The notes below the pieces were generated by a model. It was not told where the DNA came from. It saw only the letters and a program-made list of their open reading frames with translations, and made no database searches. DNA of 64,000 nucleotides, from the NCBI GenBank assembly GCA_016871355.1, contig VFZC01000005.1, positions 41,272-105,271 of the forward strand. Reading direction: 5' to 3'. The translations under genes and the position numbers were made by a program. Shown piece after piece: positions 31,502 to 41,446 of this stretch (within the stretch, counting starts at the first letter, position 1; each line of letters starts with the position of its first letter). Source of the stretch: Actinomycetota bacterium. GTDB taxonomy: Bacteria; Actinomycetota; Acidimicrobiia; Acidimicrobiales; Ilumatobacteraceae.

Positions 31502-33670
31502 TCAACTCTTGAACAGAAACTCCTCGTCCTGCGGACGCAGGAACAACTCGAGTTCTTCACGCAGCCCAGGGTGCGACGCGAGACTCGGATCGTCGTCGAC
31601 GATCGCGAACGCGGCTTCGCGGGCCAAGGCCACCAACTCGCGGTCGCGCCGCAACGAGGCCAACTTCAGATCGCTGCGCCCCTTCTGCTCCTTGTTCATG
31701 AGGGTGCCCTCACCGCGCAACTCGAGGTCGACTTCGGCCAAGAGGAAACCGTCATCGGATTCGACGAGGGCTTCGACCCGCGGTGACACCTCACCCACGA
31801 GCGTCGACTCGTCGTCGGATGCACTGGTGACCAGCCAACACGTCGACTCGTGCGACCCGCGACCGACGCGCCCACGCAACTGGTGGAGTTGGGAGATACC
31901 GAACCGGTCGGCGTCGAGAATGACCATGGCCGTCGCGTTCGGAACGTCGACGCCCACTTCGATCACCGTGGTGGCCACCAGCACGTCGAGTCGTCCGGTT
32001 CGGAACGAGTCCATGATGGCCTCTTTCTCGGCCGACGACATCCGGCCGTGAAGCAGACCGACGCGCAACCCCGACAACTCACCGGCTTCGAGGCGAGTGC
32101 GCGTTTCTTCGGCCGAGGCGACTTCGAGTTTCTCGCTCTCCTCGATGAGCGGGCACACCACGTAGGCCTGTCGACCGCGACTCACTTGTTCGCGAACGTC
32201 GGCCCACACATCGGCTTCTTCCACGCCACGAGCGTGGCGAGTGACGATCGGCGTGCGGCCCGGCGGCTTCTCGTCGAGAACACTCACGTCGAGGTCGCCG
32301 TACACCGTCATCGCCGCAGTGCGCGGAATCGGCGTGGCGGTCATGACCAACACGTCGGGCGAACGACCGTCGGCCTGACCCTTGTCGCGCAACGCGGCTC
32401 GTTGCTCGACACCGAAACGATGCTGTTCGTCGACCACGACCACACCGAGGCTGGCGAATTCGACACCCTCCTGAATGAGTGCGTGAGTTCCGATCGCGAT
32501 GTCGACCGAACCGTCGGCCAGACCAGCCAGCACGTCGCGTCGCTTCTCGCCGGTGACACTGTTGGTGAGGAGCTCGACGCGAACCTCGCGTTCGCCGAAC
32601 AGATTGTCGGCGGCCGGGATACGCAGCCCGTCGAGGAGACGACGGATTCCGGTCGCATGCTGTTCGGCCAACACTTCGGTGGGAGCCATGAGGGCCGCCT
32701 GGTGCCCACCATCGACACCCACGAGCATCGCCACCACAGCAACGAGGGTCTTACCGGCGCCCACGTCGCCCTGTAGCAGACGGTGCATCGGACGCGGATC
32801 GGCCAGATCGTGTTCGATCTCGCGGATCACTCGTTCTTGCGCGCCGGTCAGTTGGTACGGCAGATCGGTGAGGAAGCGCTTCACGAGCGGTCCGCCCACG
32901 CGGTGCACGATCCCGACCGAATCGCGTTCCATGGCTCGCTTGCGCATGACGAGCACCAGCTGCACACGCAGCAATTCGTCGAACGCCAGACGTCGACGCG
33001 CGGCTTCCTTGATCGCGAAGGTGTCGGGCAGGTGGATTCCGAACAGCGCGTCCTGTCGACTCGCCAAGGTGAACCGTTCGAGCAGCAAGGGCGGAACCGG
33101 ATCGGCCAGACCTCGCGCTCGGCAGCGTGACAGCGCTTCGTCGACCGCGCGTCGCACGACCCACGACGGCAGGTCGACCTTCTCGCTCTGTGGATACACC
33201 GACACGATCGGGCGCGGGCGTTCACCCGGGTCGCCGAGCACATCGACGGTCGGATTGGCCATCTGGCGCTGACCTCGAAACGACGACACCTTGCCGTGAA
33301 CGGCCACGAGCGATCCGGGGGCGAGTTGCCGTTCGCGCCACGGCTGATTGAAGAACACGACGGTGAGTCGTCCGGTGTCGTCGCCGATGGTCACGGTGAC
33401 ACGCGCCGGACCACGACCGCGCGGCGGCGACGACACCGAGCGGACCTCGGCCACCACCAACGCGTCGAGACCTTCGACGAGATCGCTGATGCGGGCCTCA
33501 CGCGTGCGATCGATCCAACGACGCGGATAGTGCGTCAGCAGATCGGCCAGATTCTCGATGCCGAACTTTTCGAAGTTCTCGCGCCGCTTCCCGGCCCCCA
33601 CCGACTTGAGTCGGGCCAGATCGATGTCGGCGAGATCACGAAAGGTGATCGGGGCGGACTGCTCGCTCAC
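31502..33670 (-). CDS. recG: ATP-dependent DNA helicase RecG
   Basis: A 722-residue branched-DNA helicase that regresses stalled forks. N-terminal wedge/OB domain (HYPRRWIDRTRE, VTIGDDTGRLTVVFFNQPW), then Walker A LLQGDVGAGKTLVA, the Q and Ib motifs MAPTEVLAEQHA, DEQH box VVVDEQHRFGVEQR, TATPIPRT, and motif VI QLRGRVGRG. The GTG at 33670 is used: it overlaps the FakA-like stop (GTGA), and the longer frame adds only basic low-complexity sequence. Confidence 0.97.
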   Translation of the reverse strand: MSEQSAPITFRDLADIDLARLKSVGAGKRRENFEKFGIENLADLLTHYPRRWIDRTREARISDLVEGLDALVVAEVRSVSSPPRGRGPARVTVTIGDDTGRLTVVFFNQPWRERQLAPGSLVAVHGKVSSFRGQRQMANPTVDVLGDPGERPRPIVSVYPQSEKVDLPSWVVRRAVDEALSRCRARGLADPVPPLLLERFTLASRQDALFGIHLPDTFAIKEAARRRLAFDELLRVQLVLVMRKRAMERDSVGIVHRVGGPLVKRFLTDLPYQLTGAQERVIREIEHDLADPRPMHRLLQGDVGAGKTLVAVVAMLVGVDGGHQAALMAPTEVLAEQHATGIRRLLDGLRIPAADNLFGEREVRVELLTNSVTGEKRRDVLAGLADGSVDIAIGTHALIQEGVEFASLGVVVVDEQHRFGVEQRAALRDKGQADGRSPDVLVMTATPIPRTAAMTVYGDLDVSVLDEKPPGRTPIVTRHARGVEEADVWADVREQVSRGRQAYVVCPLIEESEKLEVASAEETRTRLEAGELSGLRVGLLHGRMSSAEKEAIMDSFRTGRLDVLVATTVIEVGVDVPNATAMVILDADRFGISQLHQLRGRVGRGSHESTCWLVTSASDDESTLVGEVSPRVEALVESDDGFLLAEVDLELRGEGTLMNKEQKGRSDLKLASLRRDRELVALAREAAFAIVDDDPSLASHPGLREELELFLRPQDEEFLFKS

Positions 33671-35337
33671 TCGACGCCGAAGAGATACGGATACAGAGGT
33701 TGGCCACCGCGGTGGCACTCGACCTGAACGCCCGGGCGTTCGGATGCGACCCAACTGCGCAACGAGTCGGTGACCGATGCGATGGCATCGGAACCCTCGA
33801 TGATCGTCACGATTTCACGCTCGTCGGTGACGAGGTGCTGAAGCAACGCGACGGCCGCACCGTCGAGTGAACCCGCCACCGCGACGATGCCGTCACCGCG
33901 CACGAGTCCGATCCAGTCACCCGCGGTCACGGGTCCGGCCTCGCTGTGCGAATCGCGTACGGCCTGCGTGACCTCACCAGTGGCCATTGCATCGATGGCC
34001 GACGACATCGACGACGAGTTGTCGTCGACTCCGGCTTCGGGGTCGTACACCACCAGAGCGGCCAAGGCCTCGGGCATCGAACGAGTCGGAACCACCCGCA
34101 CGGACTTCGCGGTGAGTGCATCGAGCTGCTCGGCCACCGGGATGATGTTCTTGTTGTTGGGGAGCACGATCACTTCGTGCGCGTTCACGCGCTCGACCGC
34201 TCCGAGCAGTTCGGCGGTGGACGGATTGAGGATTTGTCCGCCGGTGACGATGCCCTGCACACCGAGTTGCGCGAACAACTCTTCGAGTCCGCTTCCGCTG
34301 CAGACCGCCACCACGGCCGTGATGACCGCGGGAAGACCCGAGACTCCGAGGCGGCGTTCGTGCTCGGCGTGTCGCTCGGCCACTTCTTCGAACAAGTCGG
34401 TCACGCGAATCTGCTTGGGCCGTCCACCGAGATCGATGGCCACCTCGATGGCCGCGCCGATGTCGTTGGTGTGCACATGGCAGTTCCAGAGGCCGTCGCC
34501 GCCAACCACCACGATCGAGTCGCCGATTTCGGCCCAATCGGCCTTGAACGATTCGATCTTGTCGTCGTCGAGGTGCAAGAAGTACATGACCTCGTAGCGC
34601 AGATCGGCCACCGTGAGATCGCCGTGTACGTCGGGGGCCGACACCATGGACGGCAGATCGTCCGAATCGCCACCGATGGAATCGGCCGGGGTCGGCATCG
34701 GCTCGCCGTCGACCACGTTGAGTGCGGCGTCGAGCAACAACAAGAACCCGGCGCCACCGGCGTCCACGACCCCAGCGTCTTTGAGCACGGGCAACATGTC
34801 GGGTGTGCGATCAAGCGCCGAACGGCCGGCATCGCGCGCGGCGCGCAACACCGCCGACAGCCCGGCGCCATTGGCGGCGGTCGACTTGGCCGCCTCACTC
34901 GCCTCGCGCACGACCGTGAGAATGGTGCCCTCGATCGGCTTGACGACCGCCTTGTAGGCCGCCGACGACGCTTCCGACAGAGCATCGGCCAGACCCGAAG
35001 CGGTGTGCGAGGCCGCCGACGAGAGTCGCCCGGCCAGTCCGCGCAGGATCTGCGACAAGATCACGCCCGAGTTGCCGCGAGCGCCCATGAGCGATCCGTG
35101 CGAGATGGCCTGGCAGGTGGACTCGATGGCCGGGTCGGCCCGGTCGAGTTCGGCCACCACGGCGTCGAGGGTCCGGGCCATGTTGGTGCCGGTGTCACCG
35201 TCGGGAACCGGGTAGACGTTCAGCCGGTTGATCCGGGGGGCGTGCTCGCGGACCGCGTCGCGGAAGGTCACCACGGTGCGCCGTAGGCGCTCGGCGTCGA
35301 AACGCTCCCCCTCGGGCGACATCACCGGTGCGGCCAC
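33667..35337 (-). CDS. FakA-like fatty-acid kinase catalytic subunit (DAK phosphatase-domain protein)
   Basis: A 556-residue protein. The DhaL-like kinase domain has RLNVYPVPDGDTGTNMARTL (Mg-ATP aspartates) and SLMGARGNSGVILSQILRG. A middle domain and a C-terminal DAK1/DegV-like region (ITAVVAVCSGSGLEELF, PNNKNIIPVAEQ) complete the YloV/FakA layout. FakA phosphorylates fatty acids bound to a FakB (DegV) partner; none is in the window. It is upstream of recG in many Gram-positives. GTG 35337 lies 6 nt after TACCAT. Confidence 0.88.
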   Translation of the reverse strand: MAAPVMSPEGERFDAERLRRTVVTFRDAVREHAPRINRLNVYPVPDGDTGTNMARTLDAVVAELDRADPAIESTCQAISHGSLMGARGNSGVILSQILRGLAGRLSSAASHTASGLADALSEASSAAYKAVVKPIEGTILTVVREASEAAKSTAANGAGLSAVLRAARDAGRSALDRTPDMLPVLKDAGVVDAGGAGFLLLLDAALNVVDGEPMPTPADSIGGDSDDLPSMVSAPDVHGDLTVADLRYEVMYFLHLDDDKIESFKADWAEIGDSIVVVGGDGLWNCHVHTNDIGAAIEVAIDLGGRPKQIRVTDLFEEVAERHAEHERRLGVSGLPAVITAVVAVCSGSGLEELFAQLGVQGIVTGGQILNPSTAELLGAVERVNAHEVIVLPNNKNIIPVAEQLDALTAKSVRVVPTRSMPEALAALVVYDPEAGVDDNSSSMSSAIDAMATGEVTQAVRDSHSEAGPVTAGDWIGLVRGDGIVAVAGSLDGAAVALLQHLVTDEREIVTIIEGSDAIASVTDSLRSWVASERPGVQVECHRGGQPLYPYLFGVE

Positions 35338-35343
35338 GTGGAA

Positions 35344-35349
35344 ATGGTA
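35344..35349 (-). promoter_or_regulatory. -10 element, leaderless promoter of the FakA-like/recG operon
   Basis: TACCAT on the minus strand, 6 nt before GTG 35337. Confidence 0.48.
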
Positions 35350-35412
35350 CCCCTGGGCCCCCGGCCCGTCGTGCTGGTGAAGCGTGTCTCAGATCGGATG
35401 ACCCGCACAGCC

Positions 35413-35441
35413 TTGGGGTCACCGGGGTCCGCTGATAGCGT
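35413..35441 (+). promoter_or_regulatory. Promoter of rpmB
   Basis: TTGGGG (35413-35418), 17-nt spacer, TAGCGT (35436-35441). The expected leader is about 40 nt and ends with the GAAGGAAG Shine-Dalgarno before ATG 35489. Confidence 0.55.
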
Positions 35442-35488
35442 TTCGTCCGCTGATCCCCCGGAGGGGACGGTTCGAAGGAAGAACCATC

Positions 35489-35695
35489 ATGGCCTCAGTT
35501 TGCGAAGTCTGCGGGAAGCGCCCCTCGTGGGGGATGTCGGTCTCGCACTCACATGTGCGCACCAAGCGTCGCTGGAATCCGAATATTCAGCGCGTTCGGG
35601 CCCTCGTGAACGGATCACCGCGCCGCCTGAACGTTTGCACCGGATGCATCCGCGCCGGCAAGGTCATCAAGGCCGGCTCCTCGGCCACTCGCTGA
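35489..35695 (+). CDS. rpmB: 50S ribosomal protein L28
   Basis: A 68-residue L28 with MASVCEVCGKRP, HSHVRTKRRWNPN and LNVCTGCIRAGKV. The two CxxC pairs make it the zinc-binding (C+) form; Zur-controlled C- copies exist in some actinobacteria but none is here. GAAGGAAG precedes the ATG. A cold-shock-like gene follows 8 bp later. Confidence 0.97.
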   Translation: MASVCEVCGKRPSWGMSVSHSHVRTKRRWNPNIQRVRALVNGSPRRLNVCTGCIRAGKVIKAGSSATR

Positions 35696-35703
35696 TTTCG
35701 ACG

Positions 35704-35925
35704 ATGCAGGGAGTCATCAAGGCCTACGACCCGGGAACCGGGACTGGTCTCATCCTGCGCGACACCGATCTGACCGAACACGAACTCGCTGCCGATGCCC
35801 TCGTGGGGAGCATCTTCCGGATGCTGAGGCCCGGCCAGCGCGTGGTGTTCGATCTGAATGACGACGGACTCGCCACGCACGTGCGCATGGGCTCCGAAGT
35901 CGACATGGGCACGCCCGGCTTCTGA
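35704..35925 (+). CDS. Small cold-shock-domain-like protein
   Basis: A 73-residue acidic protein resembling a divergent cold-shock OB fold: QGVIKAYDPGTGTGLILRDTD parallels the first strands of CspA (GxVKWFxxxKGFGFI), and LRPGQRVVFDLNDDGLATHVRM matches the last strands (GxxVxFxxxxGxxAxNV). The aromatic RNA-binding residues of RNP1 are replaced, so nucleic-acid binding is uncertain. It is 8 bp after rpmB and probably co-transcribed. Confidence 0.68.
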   Translation: MQGVIKAYDPGTGTGLILRDTDLTEHELAADALVGSIFRMLRPGQRVVFDLNDDGLATHVRMGSEVDMGTPGF

Positions 35926-35985
35926 CCGAGCGGGTCTCATCTAGTACAACATCACAAGGTTCTTTCCGACCCCCAGGAGAACACC

Positions 35986-37773
35986 ATGAGCGGCACCACC
36001 AGCAACGAACGTCTGAAGAAGTGGGTGGCCGACTGGGCCGCGATCATGCAGCCGTCCGACATCTACTGGTGCGACGGTTCGGCCGACGAATACGACCGTC
36101 TGTGCAAAGCGCTGGTCGCCGCCGGAACCTTCACGAAGCTCGACGAAGCCAAGCGCCCCAACAGCTACTGGGCGCACTCCGATCCGGGCGACGTCGCTCG
36201 TGTCGAAGACCGCACCTTCATCTGTTCGGCCAAGGCCGACGACGCCGGCCCCAACAACAACTGGCGTGAGCCCGCCGAGATGCGGGCCGAATTGACCGCT
36301 CTCTACTCCGGCGCGATGCAGGGCCGCACCATGTACGTGGTGCCCTTCAGCATGGGCCCCCTCGGCTCGCCCATCGCCCACATCGGCGTGCAACTCACCG
36401 ACTCGGCCTACGTGGCCGTGAGCATGCGCATCATGACGCGCATGGGCCAGGGCGCGCTCGACGTTCTGGGCAACAACGACTGGGTCCCGTGTCTCCACTC
36501 GGTCGGCGCCCCGCTCGCCCCCGGACAGTCGGATGTGGCGTGGCCGTGCAACCCCGACAACAAGTACATCGTGCACTTCCCCGAGACCCGCGAGATCTGG
36601 TCGTACGGTTCGGGTTACGGCGGCAACGCGTTGCTCGGCAAGAAGTGCTTCGCACTGCGCATCGCCTCGGTGATGGCCCGCGACGACGGCTGGCTCGCCG
36701 AGCACATGCTCATCTTGAAGCTCACCAACCCGGCCGGTGAGTCGAAGTACATCGCCGCTGCGTTCCCGTCGGCCTGCGGCAAGACCAACCTGGCCATGCT
36801 CGTGCCCACCATCCCGGGCTGGAAGGCCGAGACCATCGGTGACGACATCTGCTGGATGAAGTTCGGCGCCGACGGCCGCCTCTACGCGATCAACCCCGAA
36901 GCGGGCTTCTTCGGCGTGGCCCCCGGAACCGGCTACGACACCAACGCCAACGCCATGCACACGCTGTGGGGCAACTGCATCTTCACCAACACCGCGCTCA
37001 CCTCCGATGGAGACGTGTGGTGGGAGGGCATGTCGGACGACGCGCCGGCTCGGGCCACCGACTGGAAGGGCAACGCCTGGACGCCCGAGAGCGATTCACC
37101 GGCCGCGCATCCGAACGCTCGCTTCACCGCCCCGGCGTCGCAGTGCCCGTCGGCCGCTCCCGAGTGGCAGGACCCGGCCGGTGTGCCGATCTCGGCCATC
37201 TTGTTCGGCGGCCGTCGTCGTACCACGGTTCCGCTCGTCACTCAGGCGTTCGACTGGGAGCACGGCGTGTTCCTCGGCTCGATCATGGCTTCGGAGACCA
37301 CCGCGGCTCAGGCCGGCGCGGTGGGCAAGTTGCGCTTCGATCCCATGGCCATGCTTCCGTTCTGCGGTTACAACATGGCCGATTACTTCGCGCACTGGTT
37401 GCGCATCGGTTCGAAGACCGACGAGTCGAAGTTGCCCAAGATCTTCTTCGTCAACTGGTTCCGTCGTGACGAGAACGGTCGGTTCTTGTGGCCCGGCTTC
37501 GGCGAGAACAGCCGCGTGTTGAAGTGGGTGTTCGATCGCGTCGAAGGCAAGGCCGACGCGGTGGAGACCCCCATTGGTCTGCTGCCCACGCCGGGAGCCC
37601 TCGATCTCAATGGCCTCGACATCGCCGCCGACGATCTGCACGAGATCCTGTCGGTCGACATCGACGGCTGGAAGTCGGCCGTCTCGCAGATTCAGGATCA
37701 CTTCGCTCACTTCGGACCGAAGTTGCCGAGTGCGCTCAGCACACAGCTCGACTCGCTCTCCGCGTCGCTCTGA
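35986..37773 (+). CDS. pckG: Phosphoenolpyruvate carboxykinase (GTP)
   Basis: A 595-residue GTP-dependent PEPCK converting oxaloacetate to PEP in gluconeogenesis. [15 protein letters not shown] is the P-loop, with the hyper-reactive Cys in [19 protein letters not shown] (metal site), [11 protein letters not shown] and [17 protein letters not shown] are diagnostic. AGGAG lies just before the ATG. The length is that of the actinobacterial and animal class, not the ATP class. Confidence 0.98.
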   Translation: MSGTTSNERLKKWVADWAAIMQPSDIYWCDGSADEYDRLCKALVAAGTFTKLDEAKRPNSYWAHSDPGDVARVEDRTFICSAKADDAGPNNNWREPAEMRAELTALYSGAMQGRTMYVVPFSMGPLGSPIAHIGVQLTDSAYVAVSMRIMTRMGQGALDVLGNNDWVPCLHSVGAPLAPGQSDVAWPCNPDNKYIVHFPETREIWSYGSGYGGNALLGKKCFALRIASVMARDDGWLAEHMLILKLTNPAGESKYIAAAFPSACGKTNLAMLVPTIPGWKAETIGDDICWMKFGADGRLYAINPEAGFFGVAPGTGYDTNANAMHTLWGNCIFTNTALTSDGDVWWEGMSDDAPARATDWKGNAWTPESDSPAAHPNARFTAPASQCPSAAPEWQDPAGVPISAILFGGRRRTTVPLVTQAFDWEHGVFLGSIMASETTAAQAGAVGKLRFDPMAMLPFCGYNMADYFAHWLRIGSKTDESKLPKIFFVNWFRRDENGRFLWPGFGENSRVLKWVFDRVEGKADAVETPIGLLPTPGALDLNGLDIAADDLHEILSVDIDGWKSAVSQIQDHFAHFGPKLPSALSTQLDSLSASL

Positions 37774-37788
37774 GACGAACGGTCGTCG

Positions 37789-38163
37789 TCAGGTCTGACC
37801 GACGAGCAGGGCTCGGATTCCGAGTCCCATCAAGAACAGCCCGCCCAATCCGTAGAGCAGGTACAGCTTGTGCCGCATCTGGTTGCGGTAGCTGTAGATG
37901 ATCGCCACGGCCATGATGCCCACGAACCCGTAGAACGCGTGGAAGGCCGGGAACTCGAGTTTCTCGCGATTCACGAGCGCCACGCCGAAGATCACCTGCA
38001 CGAAGACCGTCAACTGCGCGAGGCCCGTGTACCACCACAGGGCGCGTGAGCGCAGTCCGGGGAACTTGTGCGCCAAGAGGGCCCACAGACCCGCGAGGCC
38101 GTTGGCGAAGATCACGAACCACGAGAACGATTCGTGCAGATCGAGCAGCATCAATGCGGTCAT
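37789..38163 (-). CDS. Four-helix membrane protein of unknown function
   Basis: A 124-residue hydrophobic protein with four predicted helices (SFSWFVIFANGLAGLWALLA, LAQLTVFVQVIFGVALV, FHAFYGFVGIMAVAIIYSY, LYLLYGLGGLFLMGLGIRALL). Helix-end histidines at about residues 10, 32 and 73 could ligate heme or metal, though nothing proves it. Convergent with pckG (15 bp apart). TAGCGT lies 9 nt before ATG 38163. No family recognised. Confidence 0.6.
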   Translation of the reverse strand: MTALMLLDLHESFSWFVIFANGLAGLWALLAHKFPGLRSRALWWYTGLAQLTVFVQVIFGVALVNREKLEFPAFHAFYGFVGIMAVAIIYSYRNQMRHKLYLLYGLGGLFLMGLGIRALLVGQT

Positions 38164-38184
38164 GAACGAACGACGCTATCCGGG

Positions 38185-38892
38185 CTACTCGCCACAGGCC
38201 GTGCCACCGTACAGAGCGAGCACCAATCCACTCGGTGCGTCGTCGCTCAGCGTTCCGGTGAGTGTCGCTTCGATCTCGAATCCGGGGCCGAAGATCTCGT
38301 CGTTGTAGATCTCGACGTCGGGATACACCTTCACGATGTCACGAACGGTCGATCCCACGGTGATACCTCCGTCGGTGGCCGGACCGAGCGGTCCGATCTC
38401 CGAATCCACGGGCGGACCGTACTGCCAAGCGTAGAAGTGTCGCCGGCCCGTGTTGAAGTCGCTCTGGTCGCCGAAGAGCAACCGCAGATTGGCCCACTCG
38501 GCGGCGCGGACCTCGGTGCCCGGGCACGAACCGAACTCACTGAACGAATCGATCCATCCGGTGTCGCGATCGGGCGCGCCGAGAATCGCCTTCACGTAGC
38601 CGATGACTCCGTCGGGCTCGACACCGAAACGCGCGTCGCCGATGCCATCGGAGCGCAGAACGAGTTCGAGACCGGGAACGAGGGTCGTGGTTGTCGAGTT
38701 GATCGACGTGGTGGTGCTGGCCGCCGGCTCGGTGGTGGTGGACACCAACGGAGCCAGGCTCGACGACGAACCAGGAGCGGTGGGCAACGGAGCGAGCGTG
38801 TCGTCGCCTCCCCCGCCGCCACCGCACGATGCGATGACGAAGACGATGGCCAGAGCCGTGGCAACCCCGACGTTTCGTGACCGATCGCGCAT
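38185..38892 (-). CDS. Lipoprotein of unknown function
   Basis: A 235-residue exported lipoprotein: signal peptide with lipobox VIASC at residue 23, a Gly run, a Thr/Ser/Pro-rich linker, then a compact domain of about 150 residues (LVLRSDGIGDARFG ... YNDEIFGPGFEIEATLTG). GIGDARFG-type openings occur in surface domains of other actinobacteria, but no function is known. ATG 38892 lies 6 nt after CAGACT. Confidence 0.62.
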   Translation of the reverse strand: MRDRSRNVGVATALAIVFVIASCGGGGGGDDTLAPLPTAPGSSSSLAPLVSTTTEPAASTTTSINSTTTTLVPGLELVLRSDGIGDARFGVEPDGVIGYVKAILGAPDRDTGWIDSFSEFGSCPGTEVRAAEWANLRLLFGDQSDFNTGRRHFYAWQYGPPVDSEIGPLGPATDGGITVGSTVRDIVKVYPDVEIYNDEIFGPGFEIEATLTGTLSDDAPSGLVLALYGGTACGE

Positions 38893-38898
38893 GCGAAC

Positions 38899-38904
38899 AG
38901 TCTG
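38899..38904 (-). promoter_or_regulatory. Candidate -10 element of the lipoprotein gene
   Basis: CAGACT on the minus strand, 6 nt before ATG 38892. Confidence 0.4.
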
Positions 38905-38909
38905 CCCGA

Positions 38910-39482
38910 TCAGCGAATGAGTGTGTCGGCTTCCCGGCCACGCTCGACGAGCTGCAGACGTCCAGCGGCATCGCCCGAACGAGGACTCGTGTCGACCACG
39001 GTCACCGAGGCGTTGTCGAGGCTGTCGATCACGAGGCGATCGTCACCCAGACACGAGCCGACCACCGCGTTGATGGCGATGAAATGACTGAAGATCACGG
39101 TGTCGACCGGCCGGGTGGCCACGAACGACACCACCGAGTCGCGGAACTCGACGTACGGCGATCCGAGATCGCCCCACGAACCCGCCATCGCCCGGCGCAA
39201 CCACTCGACGCGCTCGTTCATCGGAATGCCGGGCGGTGAGGGAATCTCACGCACTTCGTCGGCGATCGGTAGATCGGTGATTCGCCAGTGCGTCATCAAG
39301 AACGAGGCGGTCTCACGACAACGGCGCAACGGACTCGAGACCACCGCCATCGGAGGCAGAGTCGACAATTGCTGAGCGGTGTCAGCAGCCTGACGGCGAC
39401 CGGTTTCATCGAGACCTGGATCGGGGTCGGTGTCCCAGCCCGCGGCGGCTCGTCCGTGGCGAACCAGATACACGCGGCTCAC
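38910..39482 (-). CDS. Histidine phosphatase (phosphoglycerate-mutase-like) family protein
   Basis: A 190-residue branch-1 histidine phosphatase. VYLVRHGRAAAGW holds the catalytic RHG, SSPLRRCRETA the second Arg, and VIFSHFIAINAVV the second His (in SHF). GTG 39482 is chosen because it overlaps the PIG-L gene stop as GTGA and opens with the family strand. Last gene of a four-gene operon. It may be a general phosphomonoesterase; substrate unknown. Confidence 0.85.
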   Translation of the reverse strand: MSRVYLVRHGRAAAGWDTDPDPGLDETGRRQAADTAQQLSTLPPMAVVSSPLRRCRETASFLMTHWRITDLPIADEVREIPSPPGIPMNERVEWLRRAMAGSWGDLGSPYVEFRDSVVSFVATRPVDTVIFSHFIAINAVVGSCLGDDRLVIDSLDNASVTVVDTSPRSGDAAGRLQLVERGREADTLIR

Positions 39483-40279
39483 AACAGCCACCCCTCGCGC
39501 GCACCACCAGGCTGACCCGGTTCGATGAACCATTCGGTTCCGAACGCCAAGGCGAAGATCTCGGGCGGCATCTGCAAGAAGAAACTGCCGTCGGTGATCT
39601 GGCTGGCGTGACACGCCATCGATTCACGTTTCAGCGCGACGAACTGCGTCACGTCGACCGCCATCGTGATCTCGTCCTCGGTCGAACCGAACGGATTGCC
39701 GTCATCGGCCGGGGCCTCCGGATCGAAGGCTTCGGCATCGGGATTCGACTCGGCGTTCATGGCTCGCAGACGAGCGATCCGGGTCCGGTTCATGGTGGAT
39801 TCGAGCAGTCGAACCACATGGCCGCTGTCGCCAAGGATCTCGGCGGCTCGATGACCGACCCGATGAACCTGGATGTGATCGGGATGTCCGTAGCCGCCGT
39901 GCCAGTCGTAGCACGTGAGCACGTCACCGTCGACTCGTCGCACGATGGCGGCCAAACGCTCACTCGCTTCGTCGAGATCGGCGCTCATGAACGCACCCGG
40001 CTCGTGGTTCTGCGACCAACCGTTCATACCGCTGTCGGCGTAACCGAGCCAAGCGACTTCACTCACACCGAGAACCGCGGCCGACTTCTCGGTTTCGCGA
40101 CGACGGCGATCGGCGAGAGTCTCACTGGGTTGAAGATCGGCTGGCACCTCTCCGTGGCGACCGTCGGTGGCCACCACCAGAACGACACGATGTCCTTCGG
40201 CCGCCGCGCGGGCGATGGTTCCTCCCGTGGCGATCGATTCGTCGTCGGGGTGGGCGTGGAAGCAGACGAGGGTGCTCAC
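39479..40279 (-). CDS. PIG-L/LmbE family N-acetylglucosaminyl-type deacetylase
   Basis: A 266-residue zinc deacetylase: [20 protein letters not shown] has the metal-binding AHPDDE motif and [13 protein letters not shown] the second His pair. Mycothiol enzymes MshB and Mca are close relatives in Actinobacteria, so a role in mycothiol or mycothiol-conjugate metabolism is possible but not shown by neighbours. GTG 40279 overlaps the CoA-transferase stop (GTGA). Confidence 0.82.
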   Translation of the reverse strand: MSTLVCFHAHPDDESIATGGTIARAAAEGHRVVLVVATDGRHGEVPADLQPSETLADRRRRETEKSAAVLGVSEVAWLGYADSGMNGWSQNHEPGAFMSADLDEASERLAAIVRRVDGDVLTCYDWHGGYGHPDHIQVHRVGHRAAEILGDSGHVVRLLESTMNRTRIARLRAMNAESNPDAEAFDPEAPADDGNPFGSTEDEITMAVDVTQFVALKRESMACHASQITDGSFFLQMPPEIFALAFGTEWFIEPGQPGGAREGWLL

Positions 40280-41433
40280 GCGTCGACGACGGCACCCGAC
40301 GACACGAGTCGGTCGATGTCGGCGCTCGAGAAGCCCCACGATTCGAGGATCTCACGCGAGTGCTGGCCGGGATGGGCCGGCGGTGACGTGACCTCGGTGA
40401 CCGTGCGCGAAAATCGCGGAGCGGGTGCGGGCTGCTTCATGCCGGCGATCTCGATGATCATGTTGCGTTCGACGTTGTGACGATGCTTGGCCGCTTCGCT
40501 CATGGTGAGCACCGGTGCGAAGCACACGTCGGTGGCTTCCATGATCGAACACCATTCGTCACGCGTCTTGGTGCGGAACACCTCGGCCAGACGCTGCTTC
40601 AGATGCGGCCACAGGGAGCGATCCATCTGCTTGGCGAACTCGGCGTCGCCGTCGAGCCCGGTGAGACGCATCAGCTCGGCGTAGAACTGCGGCTCGATCG
40701 AGCCGAGCGACACGTACTTGCCGTCTTTGCACTCGTACACGTCGTAGAAGTGCGCACCGGTGTCGAGCAAGTTGGTGCCACGGTTGTTCTCGTCGTGGGC
40801 ACCCATCTGCGAAAAGGCCCAGAACATCGTCATGAGAATCGCGGTGCCGTCGACCATGGCGGCATCCACCACTTGACCGCGACCGCTCTTGGACGCTTCG
40901 AGAAGAGCGCACACCACACCGAACGCGATGAACATGCCGCCACCACCGAAGTCGCCCACCATGTTCATGGGCGGAACCGGGGCTTCACCGGCGCGACCGA
41001 AGTGCGCCAGAGCGCCGGCCAGAGCGATGTAGTTGATGTCGTGCCCGGCCGCCTGGGCGTACATACCGGTCTGACCCCATCCGGTCATGCGTCCGAACAC
41101 CAACTTCGGATTGCGCGCGTGACACACATCGGGGCCAACGCCGAGTCGCTCCATCACTCCGGGGCGGAAGCCCTCGATCAACGCGTCAGCCGACTCGACG
41201 AGACGCAACAACGTCTCGACACCTTCGGGGTTCTTCAGGTCGATGGCGATGTTGCGACGACCACGCTGCAAGATGTCGGCCCCCGGCTTGTCGGGTGCCG
41301 GGCCACGCACCGCCTGGCTCCGTTCGACGCGGATGACCTCGGCACCCATGTCGGAAAGCAGCATGGCCGCGAATGGTCCGGGGCCGATGCCGGCGATTTC
41401 GATGATGCGGAAACCAGAGAGAGGACCGGGCAT
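40276..41433 (-). CDS. CaiB/BaiF family CoA-transferase, alpha-methylacyl-CoA racemase-like
   Basis: A 385-residue class III protein. [27 protein letters not shown] is the family N-terminus. [25 protein letters not shown] and [11 protein letters not shown] carry the His and Asp pair used by mycobacterial alpha-methylacyl-CoA racemase. Racemase activity on branched acyl-CoAs is the better guess; transferase activity is the alternative. ATG 41433 lies 6 nt after TACGAT. Coupled to the PIG-L gene by GTGA. Confidence 0.85.
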   Translation of the reverse strand: MPGPLSGFRIIEIAGIGPGPFAAMLLSDMGAEVIRVERSQAVRGPAPDKPGADILQRGRRNIAIDLKNPEGVETLLRLVESADALIEGFRPGVMERLGVGPDVCHARNPKLVFGRMTGWGQTGMYAQAAGHDINYIALAGALAHFGRAGEAPVPPMNMVGDFGGGGMFIAFGVVCALLEASKSGRGQVVDAAMVDGTAILMTMFWAFSQMGAHDENNRGTNLLDTGAHFYDVYECKDGKYVSLGSIEPQFYAELMRLTGLDGDAEFAKQMDRSLWPHLKQRLAEVFRTKTRDEWCSIMEATDVCFAPVLTMSEAAKHRHNVERNMIIEIAGMKQPAPAPRFSRTVTEVTSPPAHPGQHSREILESWGFSSADIDRLVSSGAVVDA

Positions 41434-41439
41434 ACCCGC

Positions 41440-41445
41440 ATCGTA
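41440..41445 (-). promoter_or_regulatory. -10 element, leaderless promoter before the CoA-transferase
   Basis: TACGAT on the minus strand, 6 nt before ATG 41433; it lies inside the 13-bp gap after the alpha/beta-hydrolase gene, so the CoA-transferase has its own start site in addition to read-through. Confidence 0.5.
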
Positions 41446-41446
41446 T

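Noticed and set aside
35986..37773. Overlapping long reading frames on both strands within pckG
   Set aside because: They are mirror frames of a high-GC gene with no family features.
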